From the NCBI GenBank assembly GCA_902789725.1, contig CADAPC010000030.1, forward strand, positions 1-33,407: DNA of 33,407 bases. The letters run 5' to 3'. Positions 6,970 to 13,901 of the stretch are shown here, piece by piece; within the stretch, counting starts at the first letter, position 1, and every line of letters begins with the position of its first letter. The position numbers were made by a program, and so were the translations under genes. This stretch comes from an uncultured Bacteroidales bacterium (GTDB taxonomy: Bacteria > Bacteroidota > Bacteroidia > Bacteroidales > Bacteroidaceae). A model generated the notes under the pieces. It saw only the letters and a list, made by a program, of their open reading frames with translations, searched no databases and was not told the origin of the DNA.

Positions 6970-8460
6970 TTATTTGATGTTATCTACCCAAGTGAAGAGT
7001 CTGTTCCAGCGCACACCGTGCGACTTTCCGAAGCGGTCGGTGATGAGCGATAGCCAGATGAAGAGGGGTTTTCCTACCACGTGGTCTTCGGGCACAAATC
7101 CCCAGTAGCGGCTGTCGGCCGAATTGTGACGGTTGTCGCCCATCATCCAGTAGTAATCCATCTTGAAAGTGTATTCGTTGGTCTGTTTTCCGTTGATGTA
7201 AATCTTTCCGTCTTTCACCTCCAGCGTGTTGTTCTCATACACTCTGATGGGGCGGTCATAGATGGCCAAGTTGTCCAGCGTCAGTTTCACGCTCTGTCCC
7301 TTGGCCGGAATCCAGATGGGGCCGTAATTGTCACGTGTCCAACCATATTGCTGGTTCAGCGGGTAGAGATTGCCCCAGTAGCCGTCCTTTATCTCCACAA
7401 TGCTGTCGCAGAAGTCTTTGTTGGCTTTGAGGGCTTCGGCTGCCATGTGGGTGAGCGGAATGCCTTGGTTGTGGTCGAGAATCTTGTCGCGGTCTTCATC
7501 GCTGATATTCAGCTCTTCGCACATCTCGTCGCTGAGAATCTGGCTGTTGCGTGTATAAACTTTGTAGTTAAACTGAGCAAACGTGGGCGTCTCCTCTTTC
7601 TGCCCATCCACATAAATGATTTTATCCTTGATTTCCAATGTCTGGCCAGGCAAACCAACGCACCGCTTCACGTAGTTCTCGCGGCGGTCGGCTGGACGGG
7701 TCACCACACTGCCGTAGATGTTGGTCTTTGTAGCCACAATCTTCTTGCCTATGTTATAGAGCTGGTCGAACATGGCCTGTTGCTCTTCCCTCGGAAGAGT
7801 CTCCATCAGCGGCACTTCGTAGCCCTGAGCGTTGGCGGCTAAGCAACCTTCCTGGTAGCAGAGGTTGTAGTAATCGCCATTGTACGCCACCGCCACCGTG
7901 TCGCCGGCTGGGTAGTTGAACACCACAATGTCGCCCAGCTCCACCTTGCCAAATCCCTCCACGCGGCGGTATTCCCATTGTGGCCACTCAATGTACGACT
8001 TGCAGTTCAACACAGGAATGGTGTGCTGCGTCAGGGGCATGGTGAGCGGGGTTTGCGGAATGCGTGGGCCATAGCTCATTTTGCTCACTAACAGGAAGTC
8101 GCCCGTCATGAGTGTCTTTTCCAAAGAGGACGAGGGTATCTGATAGTTCTGGAAGAAGAAGTTGTTGACAAAATATACGGCCACCAAAGCAAACACAATA
8201 GCGTCCACCCAGCTCATGATGGTTCTGGCCACATCACTCTCCAGCTCCTTCCACCAAGTCCATTTGATTTTCTTGCTGATATAGACGTCATAAATGAAGG
8301 GCACTACGATAAGTCCCCACCACGACTTCACCCAGTATAGAAAAGCCAAGTAACAAACTGTCGCTGCGACAAACTTCACCCATTTCCAACCAGCCCATTC
8401 TGGCTTTTCGGTCTCCTGCTGCGACCGCGCTTTCTTAAAACTCTTATAATCGAATCCCAT
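6970..8460 (-). CDS. lepB: Signal peptidase I
   Basis: Inner-membrane serine protease that removes signal peptides from exported proteins (family S26). From ATG 8460 the protein has 496 residues. There are two or three membrane segments (about 27-57 and 82-102), then the catalytic serine box QIPSSSLEKTL (Ser112), the lysine box ENYVKRCVGLPGQ (Lys265) and the C-terminal box MGDNRHNSADSRYWGFVP. It is longer than the E. coli enzyme because of large insertions between the boxes, which is usual for Bacteroidota. The position after Ser112 is Leu where many enzymes have Met. A TTG three codons upstream is less likely as start. The ATG lies 9 bases after the dapB stop, so the two form an operon. Confidence 0.93.
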   Translation of the reverse strand: MGFDYKSFKKARSQQETEKPEWAGWKWVKFVAATVCYLAFLYWVKSWWGLIVVPFIYDVYISKKIKWTWWKELESDVARTIMSWVDAIVFALVAVYFVNNFFFQNYQIPSSSLEKTLMTGDFLLVSKMSYGPRIPQTPLTMPLTQHTIPVLNCKSYIEWPQWEYRRVEGFGKVELGDIVVFNYPAGDTVAVAYNGDYYNLCYQEGCLAANAQGYEVPLMETLPREEQQAMFDQLYNIGKKIVATKTNIYGSVVTRPADRRENYVKRCVGLPGQTLEIKDKIIYVDGQKEETPTFAQFNYKVYTRNSQILSDEMCEELNISDEDRDKILDHNQGIPLTHMAAEALKANKDFCDSIVEIKDGYWGNLYPLNQQYGWTRDNYGPIWIPAKGQSVKLTLDNLAIYDRPIRVYENNTLEVKDGKIYINGKQTNEYTFKMDYYWMMGDNRHNSADSRYWGFVPEDHVVGKPLFIWLSLITDRFGKSHGVRWNRLFTWVDNIK

Positions 8461-8469
8461 AATTATCAA

Positions 8470-9225
8470 TTAGAACTTAAACAAGTCATCTGTACTCAGC
8501 AAACCTTCGTGCTGTGCCGTAAACTCTGCGGCAATGATGGCTCCCAGAGCAAATCCTTGGCGAGAGTGCGCATCGTGGGTAATGGTGATTTGGTCAGCCT
8601 CGCTGTTCCAAGTGATGGAGTGGATGCCGGGCACTTCGCCTGAGCGGATGCTGCTGATGGGCAGCAAGTCGGCCGCCACTTCGTCTGTTCCCTCCACCGT
8701 GCCATCGGGCTGTTGCAGATAGCCCATTGTCCAGTCCTTTTTTCTGTCTAAACGCTCCACAATCTGCTCGGCCAGCGTGATGCCTGTCCCTGAAGGATGG
8801 TCGAGCTTGTGGATGTGGTGGGTCTCCACTTCCTTTACGTCGTACTGTGGAAACTGGTTCATGATGTTGGCGAGATACTTATTCACAGCACTGAAGATGG
8901 CCACACCAATCGAGTAGTTGCTGGCCCAGAAAAGGGTTTTCCCTCCTTCTGTACAGGCCTTCTTCACGTCATCGCCATGCTCTTTCAGCCATCCGGTGCT
9001 GCCGCTCACCACCTTCACACCAGCCTTCCAAGCCTTCAGGTAGTTGCCGTAAGCCGTCATGGGTGTGGTGAACTCAATGGCCACGTCGGCACTGGCAAAA
9101 GCCTCGCTCTCAAACTCCTCTTGGTTGTCAATGTCAATGATACTCACGATTTCGTGACCTCGGCTCAAGGCAATCTGCTCAATCATCTTGCCCATCTTGC
9201 CATATCCTATCAATGCTATTTTCAT
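8470..9225 (-). CDS. dapB: 4-hydroxy-tetrahydrodipicolinate reductase
   Basis: Cytoplasmic NAD(P)H-dependent reductase of the diaminopimelate/lysine pathway; it makes tetrahydrodipicolinate for peptidoglycan and lysine. The 251 residues include the dinucleotide-binding GYGKMG loop (7-12), EFTTP (51-55), SGSTGW (74-79), and the substrate and catalytic block EVETHHIHKLDHPSGTG (132-148; His136, His137, Lys140). This is slightly short but complete. It is the first gene of the dapB-lepB run, with a -7 match at 9269-9276. The diaminopimelate-pathway gene asd is in the same window but 8 kb away and on the other strand. Confidence 0.95.
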   Translation of the reverse strand: MKIALIGYGKMGKMIEQIALSRGHEIVSIIDIDNQEEFESEAFASADVAIEFTTPMTAYGNYLKAWKAGVKVVSGSTGWLKEHGDDVKKACTEGGKTLFWASNYSIGVAIFSAVNKYLANIMNQFPQYDVKEVETHHIHKLDHPSGTGITLAEQIVERLDRKKDWTMGYLQQPDGTVEGTDEVAADLLPISSIRSGEVPGIHSITWNSEADQITITHDAHSRQGFALGAIIAAEFTAQHEGLLSTDDLFKF

Positions 9226-9268
9226 CTTTTTCTTTTCTTGTTTTGAACAAATTTACTAAAAAACACTG

Positions 9269-9276
9269 CAAAGGTA
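9269..9276 (-). promoter_or_regulatory. -7 element for dapB-lepB
   Basis: TACCTTTG on minus, 43 bases before the dapB ATG. No TTG occurs at 19-21 bases upstream. It is back-to-back with the DUF2851 promoter, and the 55 bases between them are AT-rich with repeats of AATTCTTA. Confidence 0.5.
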
Positions 9277-9331
9277 AGAAATTATCGGCAAATAATCTCT
9301 AATTCTTAATTCTTAATTCCTAATTATTCCT

Positions 9332-9339
9332 TACCTTTG
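9332..9339 (+). promoter_or_regulatory. -7 element for the DUF2851 gene
   Basis: TACCTTTG on plus, 21 bases before the ATG at 9360. At 19 bases upstream the triplet is TTC (9310-9312) instead of TTG, within a short direct repeat of AATTCTTA. Confidence 0.5.
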
Positions 9340-9359
9340 ACAAAATTTAATACAAAAAC

Positions 9360-10664
9360 ATGGAACAACTGCTTCACTACGTGTGGAAACACAAGATTTT
9401 TCCTCTCAGAGAGTTGTGCACCACCGATGGCCGCACGGTGGAAGTGCTCAACCCTGGTCTTCACAACACCGACGCGGGGCCTGACTTTATGGACGCCAAA
9501 ATAAAACTGGACGGAACGGAATGGGTGGGGAGTGTAGAACTGCATGTGAAATCCAGCGACTGGTTTCGTCATCACCATGAGGGCGATGAGGCTTACGAGA
9601 ACATCATTCTTCATGTGGCTTCCGAGGTGGACGTGCCGCTGTTCTATCCCAATGGGCGGAAAATTCCGCAGTTGCAGCTTGCCGTGCCACAGTATGTGCA
9701 GGAGAATTATGCCGAACTCAACAGCAACGACTTCAATCCTCGCTGTCGCAATGTGGTAGGCACCTTGCCCACATTCCTGGTCCATAATTGGATGACTTCC
9801 CTCACACTGGAACGTTTTGAAGAGCGCGCTCGCCAAATCATGCAGCGGTGTACTGCCTTGGGCAAAGACTGGGAATATACCCTTTTCGTCACCCTGGCCA
9901 GAAACTTTGGCTTTGGTATCAATGGAGACGCTTTCGAACAGTGGGCACTCTCCATCCCCATGAGTGCTGTAGGCAAACATCGCGACGACCTCTTCCAAAT
10001 TGAAGCCATCTTCTTTGGACAGGCAGGATTGTTGGATGGCGATTTCACCGACGATTATGCTCAGAAGCTACAGAAGGAGTATTGCTATCTGCGACAAAAG
10101 TTCACCCTCACCCCCATCGCCACTTCCTTGTGGAAGTTCCTTCGCCTACGACCTCAAAACTTTCCCCACATCCGCATTGCGCAGTTGGCCATGCTCTATT
10201 ACGAACAGCGGCTCAACCTCTCCCGTCTGCTCAATGCCGAAACTCTGCCAGAGGTGGAAGCCCTGCTGCTCACCCATGTGAGTGATTATTGGCGCACTCA
10301 TTATGTCTTCGATGGCAAACCCACGCAACCGATGGAGAGGCAGCTGTCTCCTGCTTCCCTCCAACTCATCGTCACCAACACCGTCGCCCCTATGCTTTTT
10401 GCTTATGGACGGTATAAAGGAGACCACACGCTTTGCGATTGCGCCTTTGCGTTGTGGGAACAACTCAAGGCCGAAAACAATACCATCATTCGCGATTGGG
10501 CAGCGGCAGGGGTGCACTGCGAGAATGCAGCCGATTCGCAGGCACTCATTCAGTTGCATCGGAAGTATTGTCAGCGGCGCGACTGTCTGCGCTGCCAGTT
10601 TGGATATGAATATATACGACGCACACCTGGCTTCCTGCGTGAGGAGGAAAAGCATAAGAAATGA
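9360..10664 (+). CDS. DUF2851 family protein
   Basis: A 434-residue member of DUF2851, a family common in Bacteroidota and of unknown function. The N-terminal block TVEVLNPGLHNTDAGPDF, then DAKIKLDGTEWVGSVELHVKSSDW (about residues 45-68) has the shape of a PD-(D/E)XK nuclease core: an acidic PD turn, a beta hairpin and an ELHVK strand. This is my inference. A middle helical region follows. Near the C-terminus are four cysteines (YCQRRDCLRCQFGYEYI plus an earlier Cys) that could bind metal. No signal peptide or membrane segment is seen, so it is cytoplasmic. It has its own promoter and a terminator directly after the stop, so it is a single-gene unit. Confidence 0.85.
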   Translation: MEQLLHYVWKHKIFPLRELCTTDGRTVEVLNPGLHNTDAGPDFMDAKIKLDGTEWVGSVELHVKSSDWFRHHHEGDEAYENIILHVASEVDVPLFYPNGRKIPQLQLAVPQYVQENYAELNSNDFNPRCRNVVGTLPTFLVHNWMTSLTLERFEERARQIMQRCTALGKDWEYTLFVTLARNFGFGINGDAFEQWALSIPMSAVGKHRDDLFQIEAIFFGQAGLLDGDFTDDYAQKLQKEYCYLRQKFTLTPIATSLWKFLRLRPQNFPHIRIAQLAMLYYEQRLNLSRLLNAETLPEVEALLLTHVSDYWRTHYVFDGKPTQPMERQLSPASLQLIVTNTVAPMLFAYGRYKGDHTLCDCAFALWEQLKAENNTIIRDWAAAGVHCENAADSQALIQLHRKYCQRRDCLRCQFGYEYIRRTPGFLREEEKHKK

Positions 10665-10665
10665 G

Positions 10666-10693
10666 AAGGGCTGGCACATCTGTGTCAACCCTT
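10666..10693. terminator. Hairpin between the DUF2851 gene and tRNA-Trp
   Basis: AAGGGCTGGCACA (10666-10678) pairs with TGTGTCAACCCTT (10681-10693), with one mismatch and one G-T pair. It directly follows the DUF2851 stop and directly follows the minus-strand tRNA-Trp 3' end, so it can end both transcripts. The T-tract is weak (CCTTCTT on plus). Confidence 0.6.
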
Positions 10694-10701
10694 CCTTCTT
10701 G

Positions 10702-10774
10702 CACGGGGTGAGGGACTCGAACCCCCGACCCTCGGTTTTGGAGACCGATATTCTACCAACTAAACTAACCCCGT
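10702..10774 (-). tRNA. tRNA-Trp (CCA anticodon)
   Basis: Read on minus, the 73-base sequence folds as a full cloverleaf: acceptor ACGGGGT/ACCCCGT with G discriminator, D arm, anticodon stem TCGGT/ACCGA with loop CTCCAAA (anticodon CCA) and T arm with GGTTCGAGT. The 3' CCA tail is not encoded. It lies downstream of tRNA-Arg and a repeat array on the same strand. Confidence 0.95.
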
Positions 10775-10788
10775 GTGGGATGATATAT

Positions 10789-10909
10789 CGCCCAGCGCGT
10801 GGGCTGGAATGTGATTTGCGACTCTCCGGATGGAAAAATCGCCCAGCGCGTGGGCTGGAATGTGATTTGCGACTCTCCGGATGGAAAAATCGCCCAGCGC
10901 GTGGGCTGG
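10789..10909 (-). repeat. Tandem array of a 51-bp hairpin repeat between two tRNAs
   Basis: Two complete 51-bp units (10789-10839 and 10840-10890) and a third copy of the 19-bp core (10891-10909) are identical at the core CGCCCAGCGCGTGGGCTGG. On minus the core reads CCAGCCCACGCGCTGGGCG followed by ATTTTTCC, which can fold as a short GC stem (GCCCA/TGGGC or CCAGC/GCTGG) plus a T-tract. The last copy ends exactly where the tRNA-Arg 3' base begins. Another copy is at 19561-19595 after glyS. No spacer diversity exists, so it is not a CRISPR array. Confidence 0.85.
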
Positions 10910-10981
10910 TAGCTCCACCGGGAATCGAACCCGGATCTAATCTTTAGGAGAGATTTGTTCTATCCATTGAACTATGGGGCC
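10910..10981 (-). tRNA. tRNA-Arg (CCT anticodon) with an acceptor-stem mismatch
   Basis: Read on minus, 72 bases fold as a tRNA: D arm GTTC/GAAC, anticodon stem AATCT/AGATT with loop CTCCTAA (anticodon CCT), T arm CCGGG-TTCGATT-CCCGG, discriminator A. The acceptor pairs GGCCCCA with TGGAGCT, giving a C-A mismatch at position 4-69 and a G-T pair at 1-72. CCA is not encoded. A -7 element lies 18 bases upstream. Confidence 0.9.
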
Positions 10982-10998
10982 TTCCCAGTTTGCGGCTG

Positions 10999-11006
10999 CA
11001 AAGGTA
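10999..11006 (-). promoter_or_regulatory. -7 element for the tRNA-Arg/tRNA-Trp transcript
   Basis: TACCTTTG on minus, 17 bases before the first base of tRNA-Arg. No promoter is visible between the two tRNAs, so tRNA-Trp is probably in the same transcript. Confidence 0.5.
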
Positions 11007-11102
11007 AGGAAAAAAAATGACAAATAACGACTGGGCATCCATAAAAATCGGTTTAAATGATAAAATATAGCCTTTCTGACAGTATTTCTCGCAGAAAATA
11101 GC

Positions 11103-11110
11103 TATCTTTG
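11103..11110 (+). promoter_or_regulatory. -7 element for the kinase gene
   Basis: TATCTTTG on plus, 29 bases before the ATG at 11140. No TTG occurs 19-21 bases upstream. Its place directly before the short kinase supports the start used here. Confidence 0.5.
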
Positions 11111-11139
11111 AGGGCTAAAACCTAAATATATTTATTCCT

Positions 11140-12261
11140 ATGAGCATAACTCCCATCCCCCCAGTGCTGAACAATCGCAGTTCAGAAAAGTTTGAAGTCA
11201 ACGGCGCTTTCTGGAAAATCATGGAACAGATAAAGACAGAGGTGGAGAACAAAACCCTTGATGAAACCATCCAATACCTCGTCAGCCGAGTGAAAGGACG
11301 CTACCTCTTCAGCAAACGGCTGAAGACCGTCAACTACTCCATTGGGCAAATGAATGCCATCATCGACCAAGGTGGAGCATACAAGATGGTGCGCATAGCC
11401 GAAAGTCTGCAGAGCCACGGTATAGACCTCATTGGCAAAGCCGTGGCCGACCGTCCCCAAGTGCGTGTTGTCCTCATCGCAGGCCCATCCTCCAGCGGCA
11501 AGACTACTTTCAGCAAAAAACTCAGCATGGCGATGGAGAAGCAAGGATTGGAACCACGTTGCATTTCCTTAGACGATTATTATGTGGACCGTGAGCGGAC
11601 TCCGCTTGACGAGACAGGCGATTACGACTTCGAAAGCATCTATGCCATTGATGTGGAACTCTTTCAGCGGCACCTTGCCCAGCTGCTGAATGGCGAAACC
11701 ATCGAACTTCCTCGCTACGATTTCCCCACAGGGAAAAGCGTGAAGAGTGGCACTCAGCTCACCCTCACACCCAAGACAATCCTCATTATGGAAGGCATCC
11801 ATGCCCTCAATCCTCTCCTCACAGACTCCATTCCCGAAGAGCGTCTTTTGCGCATCTACATCTCGGGCCTCACCGTGGCCAAAAATGATGACGGCTCCTA
11901 TTTCTCCACCACCGACAACCGACTGGTTCGCCGCATGGTGCGCGACCGCCAGTTCCGCAACACCACAGCTTCTGCTACTTTAGCGCGCTGGCCTTCTGTG
12001 CGCAAGGGAGAAGAGAAGTGGATTATCCCTTTCCAACAGAATGCCGACATCAACTTCTGCACAGCCTTTCAGTACGAACTCGCGTTGCTCAAGAAGAAAG
12101 CCCTGCCGCTTTTGGAGGAAGTGCCCCGAACCGATCCCAATTACGGTGAAGCCCAGCGACTCATTTGGGTGCTCAACCGTTTCCACGACATTCCCATCTC
12201 TTTCCTGCCTTCCCATTCCCTCCTGCGCGAGTTCCTTGGAGGCAGTGCCTTCGAGTACTGA
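11140..12261 (+). CDS. Uridine kinase-like P-loop nucleoside kinase, short form
   Basis: A 373-residue protein whose core is the phosphoribulokinase/uridine kinase fold: Walker A GPSSSGKT at 115-122, the substrate region LDDYYVDRERTPLDETGDYDFES (144-166), IMEGIHALNP and the C-terminal RWPSVRKGEEKWI and FLPSHSLLREFLGG blocks. Predicted role is phosphorylation of a nucleoside, for example in pyrimidine salvage; the substrate is not certain. Close Bacteroidota relatives that I know of are about 550 residues and carry an N-terminal TGS/threonyl-tRNA-synthetase-like part. Here only about 110 residues precede Walker A and that part is absent. A promoter element just upstream suggests this short form is the natural gene product. 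Confidence 0.85.
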   Translation: MSITPIPPVLNNRSSEKFEVNGAFWKIMEQIKTEVENKTLDETIQYLVSRVKGRYLFSKRLKTVNYSIGQMNAIIDQGGAYKMVRIAESLQSHGIDLIGKAVADRPQVRVVLIAGPSSSGKTTFSKKLSMAMEKQGLEPRCISLDDYYVDRERTPLDETGDYDFESIYAIDVELFQRHLAQLLNGETIELPRYDFPTGKSVKSGTQLTLTPKTILIMEGIHALNPLLTDSIPEERLLRIYISGLTVAKNDDGSYFSTTDNRLVRRMVRDRQFRNTTASATLARWPSVRKGEEKWIIPFQQNADINFCTAFQYELALLKKKALPLLEEVPRTDPNYGEAQRLIWVLNRFHDIPISFLPSHSLLREFLGGSAFEY

Positions 12262-12371
12262 AAATCGCATCTTACCTCAATCAGCCAAACCCTTTGGCAT
12301 TTGTTTTGAGTTTTACCTCAAAAAGAAACACTACAATGGACAGCCTATAATAGATTAATGGGGTGAAATTG

Positions 12372-12415
12372 AGAGCGGGAACCAGAGCCGAGATATTGGC
12401 ACAGGTTCCCGCTCT
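12372..12415 (+). terminator. Strong hairpin downstream of the kinase gene
   Basis: AGAGCGGGAACC (12372-12383) and GGTTCCCGCTCT (12404-12415) are perfect 12-bp complements around a 20-base loop that itself has a GCC/GGC pair. A TTCG, then a T-rich stretch (12430-12435), follows. It is about 110 bases past the kinase stop. Confidence 0.6.
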
Positions 12416-12587
12416 TCGTTTGAAGTGATTTTTTCCATTGCTTTACTTATGACATGGCACGAGCGAAGCAGTTCACCCAATCAAACTGCGTAATCTCTAC
12501 TGCAGTCATACCGTGATAGAGGCTGCTGATAATGGACTTCAATTTTCAAAATTGCATATTCATGCATATTATTCATCCGCTGATAAT

Positions 12588-12635
12588 TTTTGCTGGATGC
12601 CTATAGAAATTTTTTTTCATGGGCATCCAGCAAAA
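12588..12635. repeat. Perfect 14-bp inverted repeat
   Basis: TTTTGCTGGATGCC (12588-12601) and GGCATCCAGCAAAA (12622-12635) are exact complements around a 20-base, T-rich loop. Neither side is followed by a T-tract, so it does not look like a normal terminator, although it sits where the hydrolase transcript (minus) would end. Confidence 0.6.
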
Positions 12636-12726
12636 TTTTGTCCGCCGACCAACAAATTTTTCTCCGCGGGGGAGACCTTGTCTCTATGAAATGAATATTT
12701 ATGCGGTTTGTATGCAGAGGTTGTGC

Positions 12727-13860
12727 TTATGGAATCCTGACCTGGATTTGTGCTGGGAACATGTAGCGCGGGTCGTTGCGTTGTGCAAGAGTGGCTTTCA
12801 GGTTGGCAGTGGTGCGAGGAAGCTTTCCTTTGAAGAGTTTCTTTCCTTTGTATTTGATGATGATGGGGCGGTCGAGATTCACCAGCTCGTCGTTGAAATG
12901 TAGGGTGAGCTGGGTGTAGTCGCATTGTGTGATGTTGACGGTGTTGCCCTCTAACATGAGGCGAACGGTGTTGCCTCGTTGGAGCTGATTGACTGGAGCA
13001 GAGAGCCAATAGAAGTGGGAATGGGGCACATCGGCTTGTTTCCAAACGATGTGGGTGGGGTAGGGATTGCGCCTGTATTGCTGCAACCAAGGCAGGGCAG
13101 CTGCATCGATGAGTTCCATCCAATGGGATTTCCCTTGTACAATATGGGTTTGGTGAATGTAGCCGGCGGGGTCTTGGACTTGAAGACTGTCCATCTCCAG
13201 TCCTCGCTGGGCGCATTCCTTGTTGCGGTTGTAGGCGGCATCGAGTTCGCCGCACCAAATCATGAAGGGGGTGTTTCGTAGGTTCAGGAGCGAAACATCG
13301 CCTGGGTGACCTGCCATCATGGAGGCACCTGCCCAGCTGTCGGCCATTCGAGGAGCCATACGCCACACGCCATCACCGCCTGCTGAATAGCCGATGAGAT
13401 AGACTTTGTCGGGATTGACATCGAGGTAGGCCACGCACATCTGTATGAGGGCGGCATAGAAAGCGTCGAGGGCTGGCTTAAACCACATGTCCCAATCGTC
13501 GTAGGGAGCGCGTGGAGCTAAATACACGCTGTTTTGTGGCTTGTAGAGCTGCTTTTGGTTCTCCCATTGGCTGTCGTTCAGTTTTTGGGGCGCATTGCCT
13601 CCTCCGTGCAAGGAGATGAAGAGGCTGTAGCCATCGGCAGGTTTTTCTCCGTAGATGGTGTACCAGAAGGGCATGGTCTTGTCCCCGATGGTCAGCTTTT
13701 GGCTCTGCCATGCTTGCTGGTATTGGTTCTTGATGTCATACTTCCATTGGGCAATGAGCGCAGTCGCCTCATGCTCAGATTGTTCTCTGCTGAGTCTCTG
13801 CTGGGCAGAGAGGGGGAGGAAGATGAGCAAGAAGAGGTGAAAGAAAAGGAACCGGGACAT
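12727..13860 (-). CDS. Secreted alpha/beta hydrolase (esterase/depolymerase-like)
   Basis: A 377-residue exported serine hydrolase. A Sec signal peptide (MSRFLFFHLFLLIFLPLSAQ) precedes an alpha/beta-hydrolase domain: oxyanion loop SLHGGGNAP (83-91), nucleophile elbow GYSAGG (157-162, Ser159), acid in WCGELD (Asp207 or Glu205) and histidine in GKSHWM (His246). The fold resembles poly(3-hydroxybutyrate) depolymerase or feruloyl-esterase-like proteins of Bacteroidota; the substrate is unknown. About 120 C-terminal residues beyond the hydrolase domain are rich in beta-forming sequence and may be a small accessory domain. It begins 41 bases after the CvfB-like gene on the same strand, so they may be co-transcribed. 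Confidence 0.8.
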   Translation of the reverse strand: MSRFLFFHLFLLIFLPLSAQQRLSREQSEHEATALIAQWKYDIKNQYQQAWQSQKLTIGDKTMPFWYTIYGEKPADGYSLFISLHGGGNAPQKLNDSQWENQKQLYKPQNSVYLAPRAPYDDWDMWFKPALDAFYAALIQMCVAYLDVNPDKVYLIGYSAGGDGVWRMAPRMADSWAGASMMAGHPGDVSLLNLRNTPFMIWCGELDAAYNRNKECAQRGLEMDSLQVQDPAGYIHQTHIVQGKSHWMELIDAAALPWLQQYRRNPYPTHIVWKQADVPHSHFYWLSAPVNQLQRGNTVRLMLEGNTVNITQCDYTQLTLHFNDELVNLDRPIIIKYKGKKLFKGKLPRTTANLKATLAQRNDPRYMFPAQIQVRIP

Positions 13861-13901
13861 ATATGTGAGGTTGTGTAGATGAAAAGAGTGGGGGCAGAAG
13901 G

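Larger units (their letters stand above)
12262..12726. other. 465-bp intergenic region with two strong inverted repeats
   Basis: No convincing gene on either strand. It separates the convergent kinase and hydrolase genes. It holds a terminator-like hairpin at 12372-12415, a 14-bp inverted repeat at 12588-12635, a GCATATT-CAT-GCATATT direct repeat near 12554-12570 and a small TCTCC/GGAGA hairpin near 12659. No promoter match or tRNA is seen; a small RNA cannot be excluded. Confidence 0.5.

Noticed and set aside
7081..7842. Plus-strand frame opposite lepB
   Set aside because: Shadow of the conserved signal peptidase gene; no start context and no domain.
10789..10909. Array considered as CRISPR
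   Set aside because: Whole 51-bp units are identical, there are no unique spacers and no cas genes; it is a tandem repeat.
10282..10947. Plus-strand frame covering the end of the DUF2851 gene and both tRNAs
   Set aside because: It repeats RPARGLECDLRLSGW because of the tandem hairpin array and is antisense to two tRNAs; no coding support.
12304..12323. TTTTGAG/CTCAAAA hairpin after the kinase gene
   Set aside because: A short AT-rich stem followed by A and not T on plus; the stem at 12372-12415 is the better terminator.
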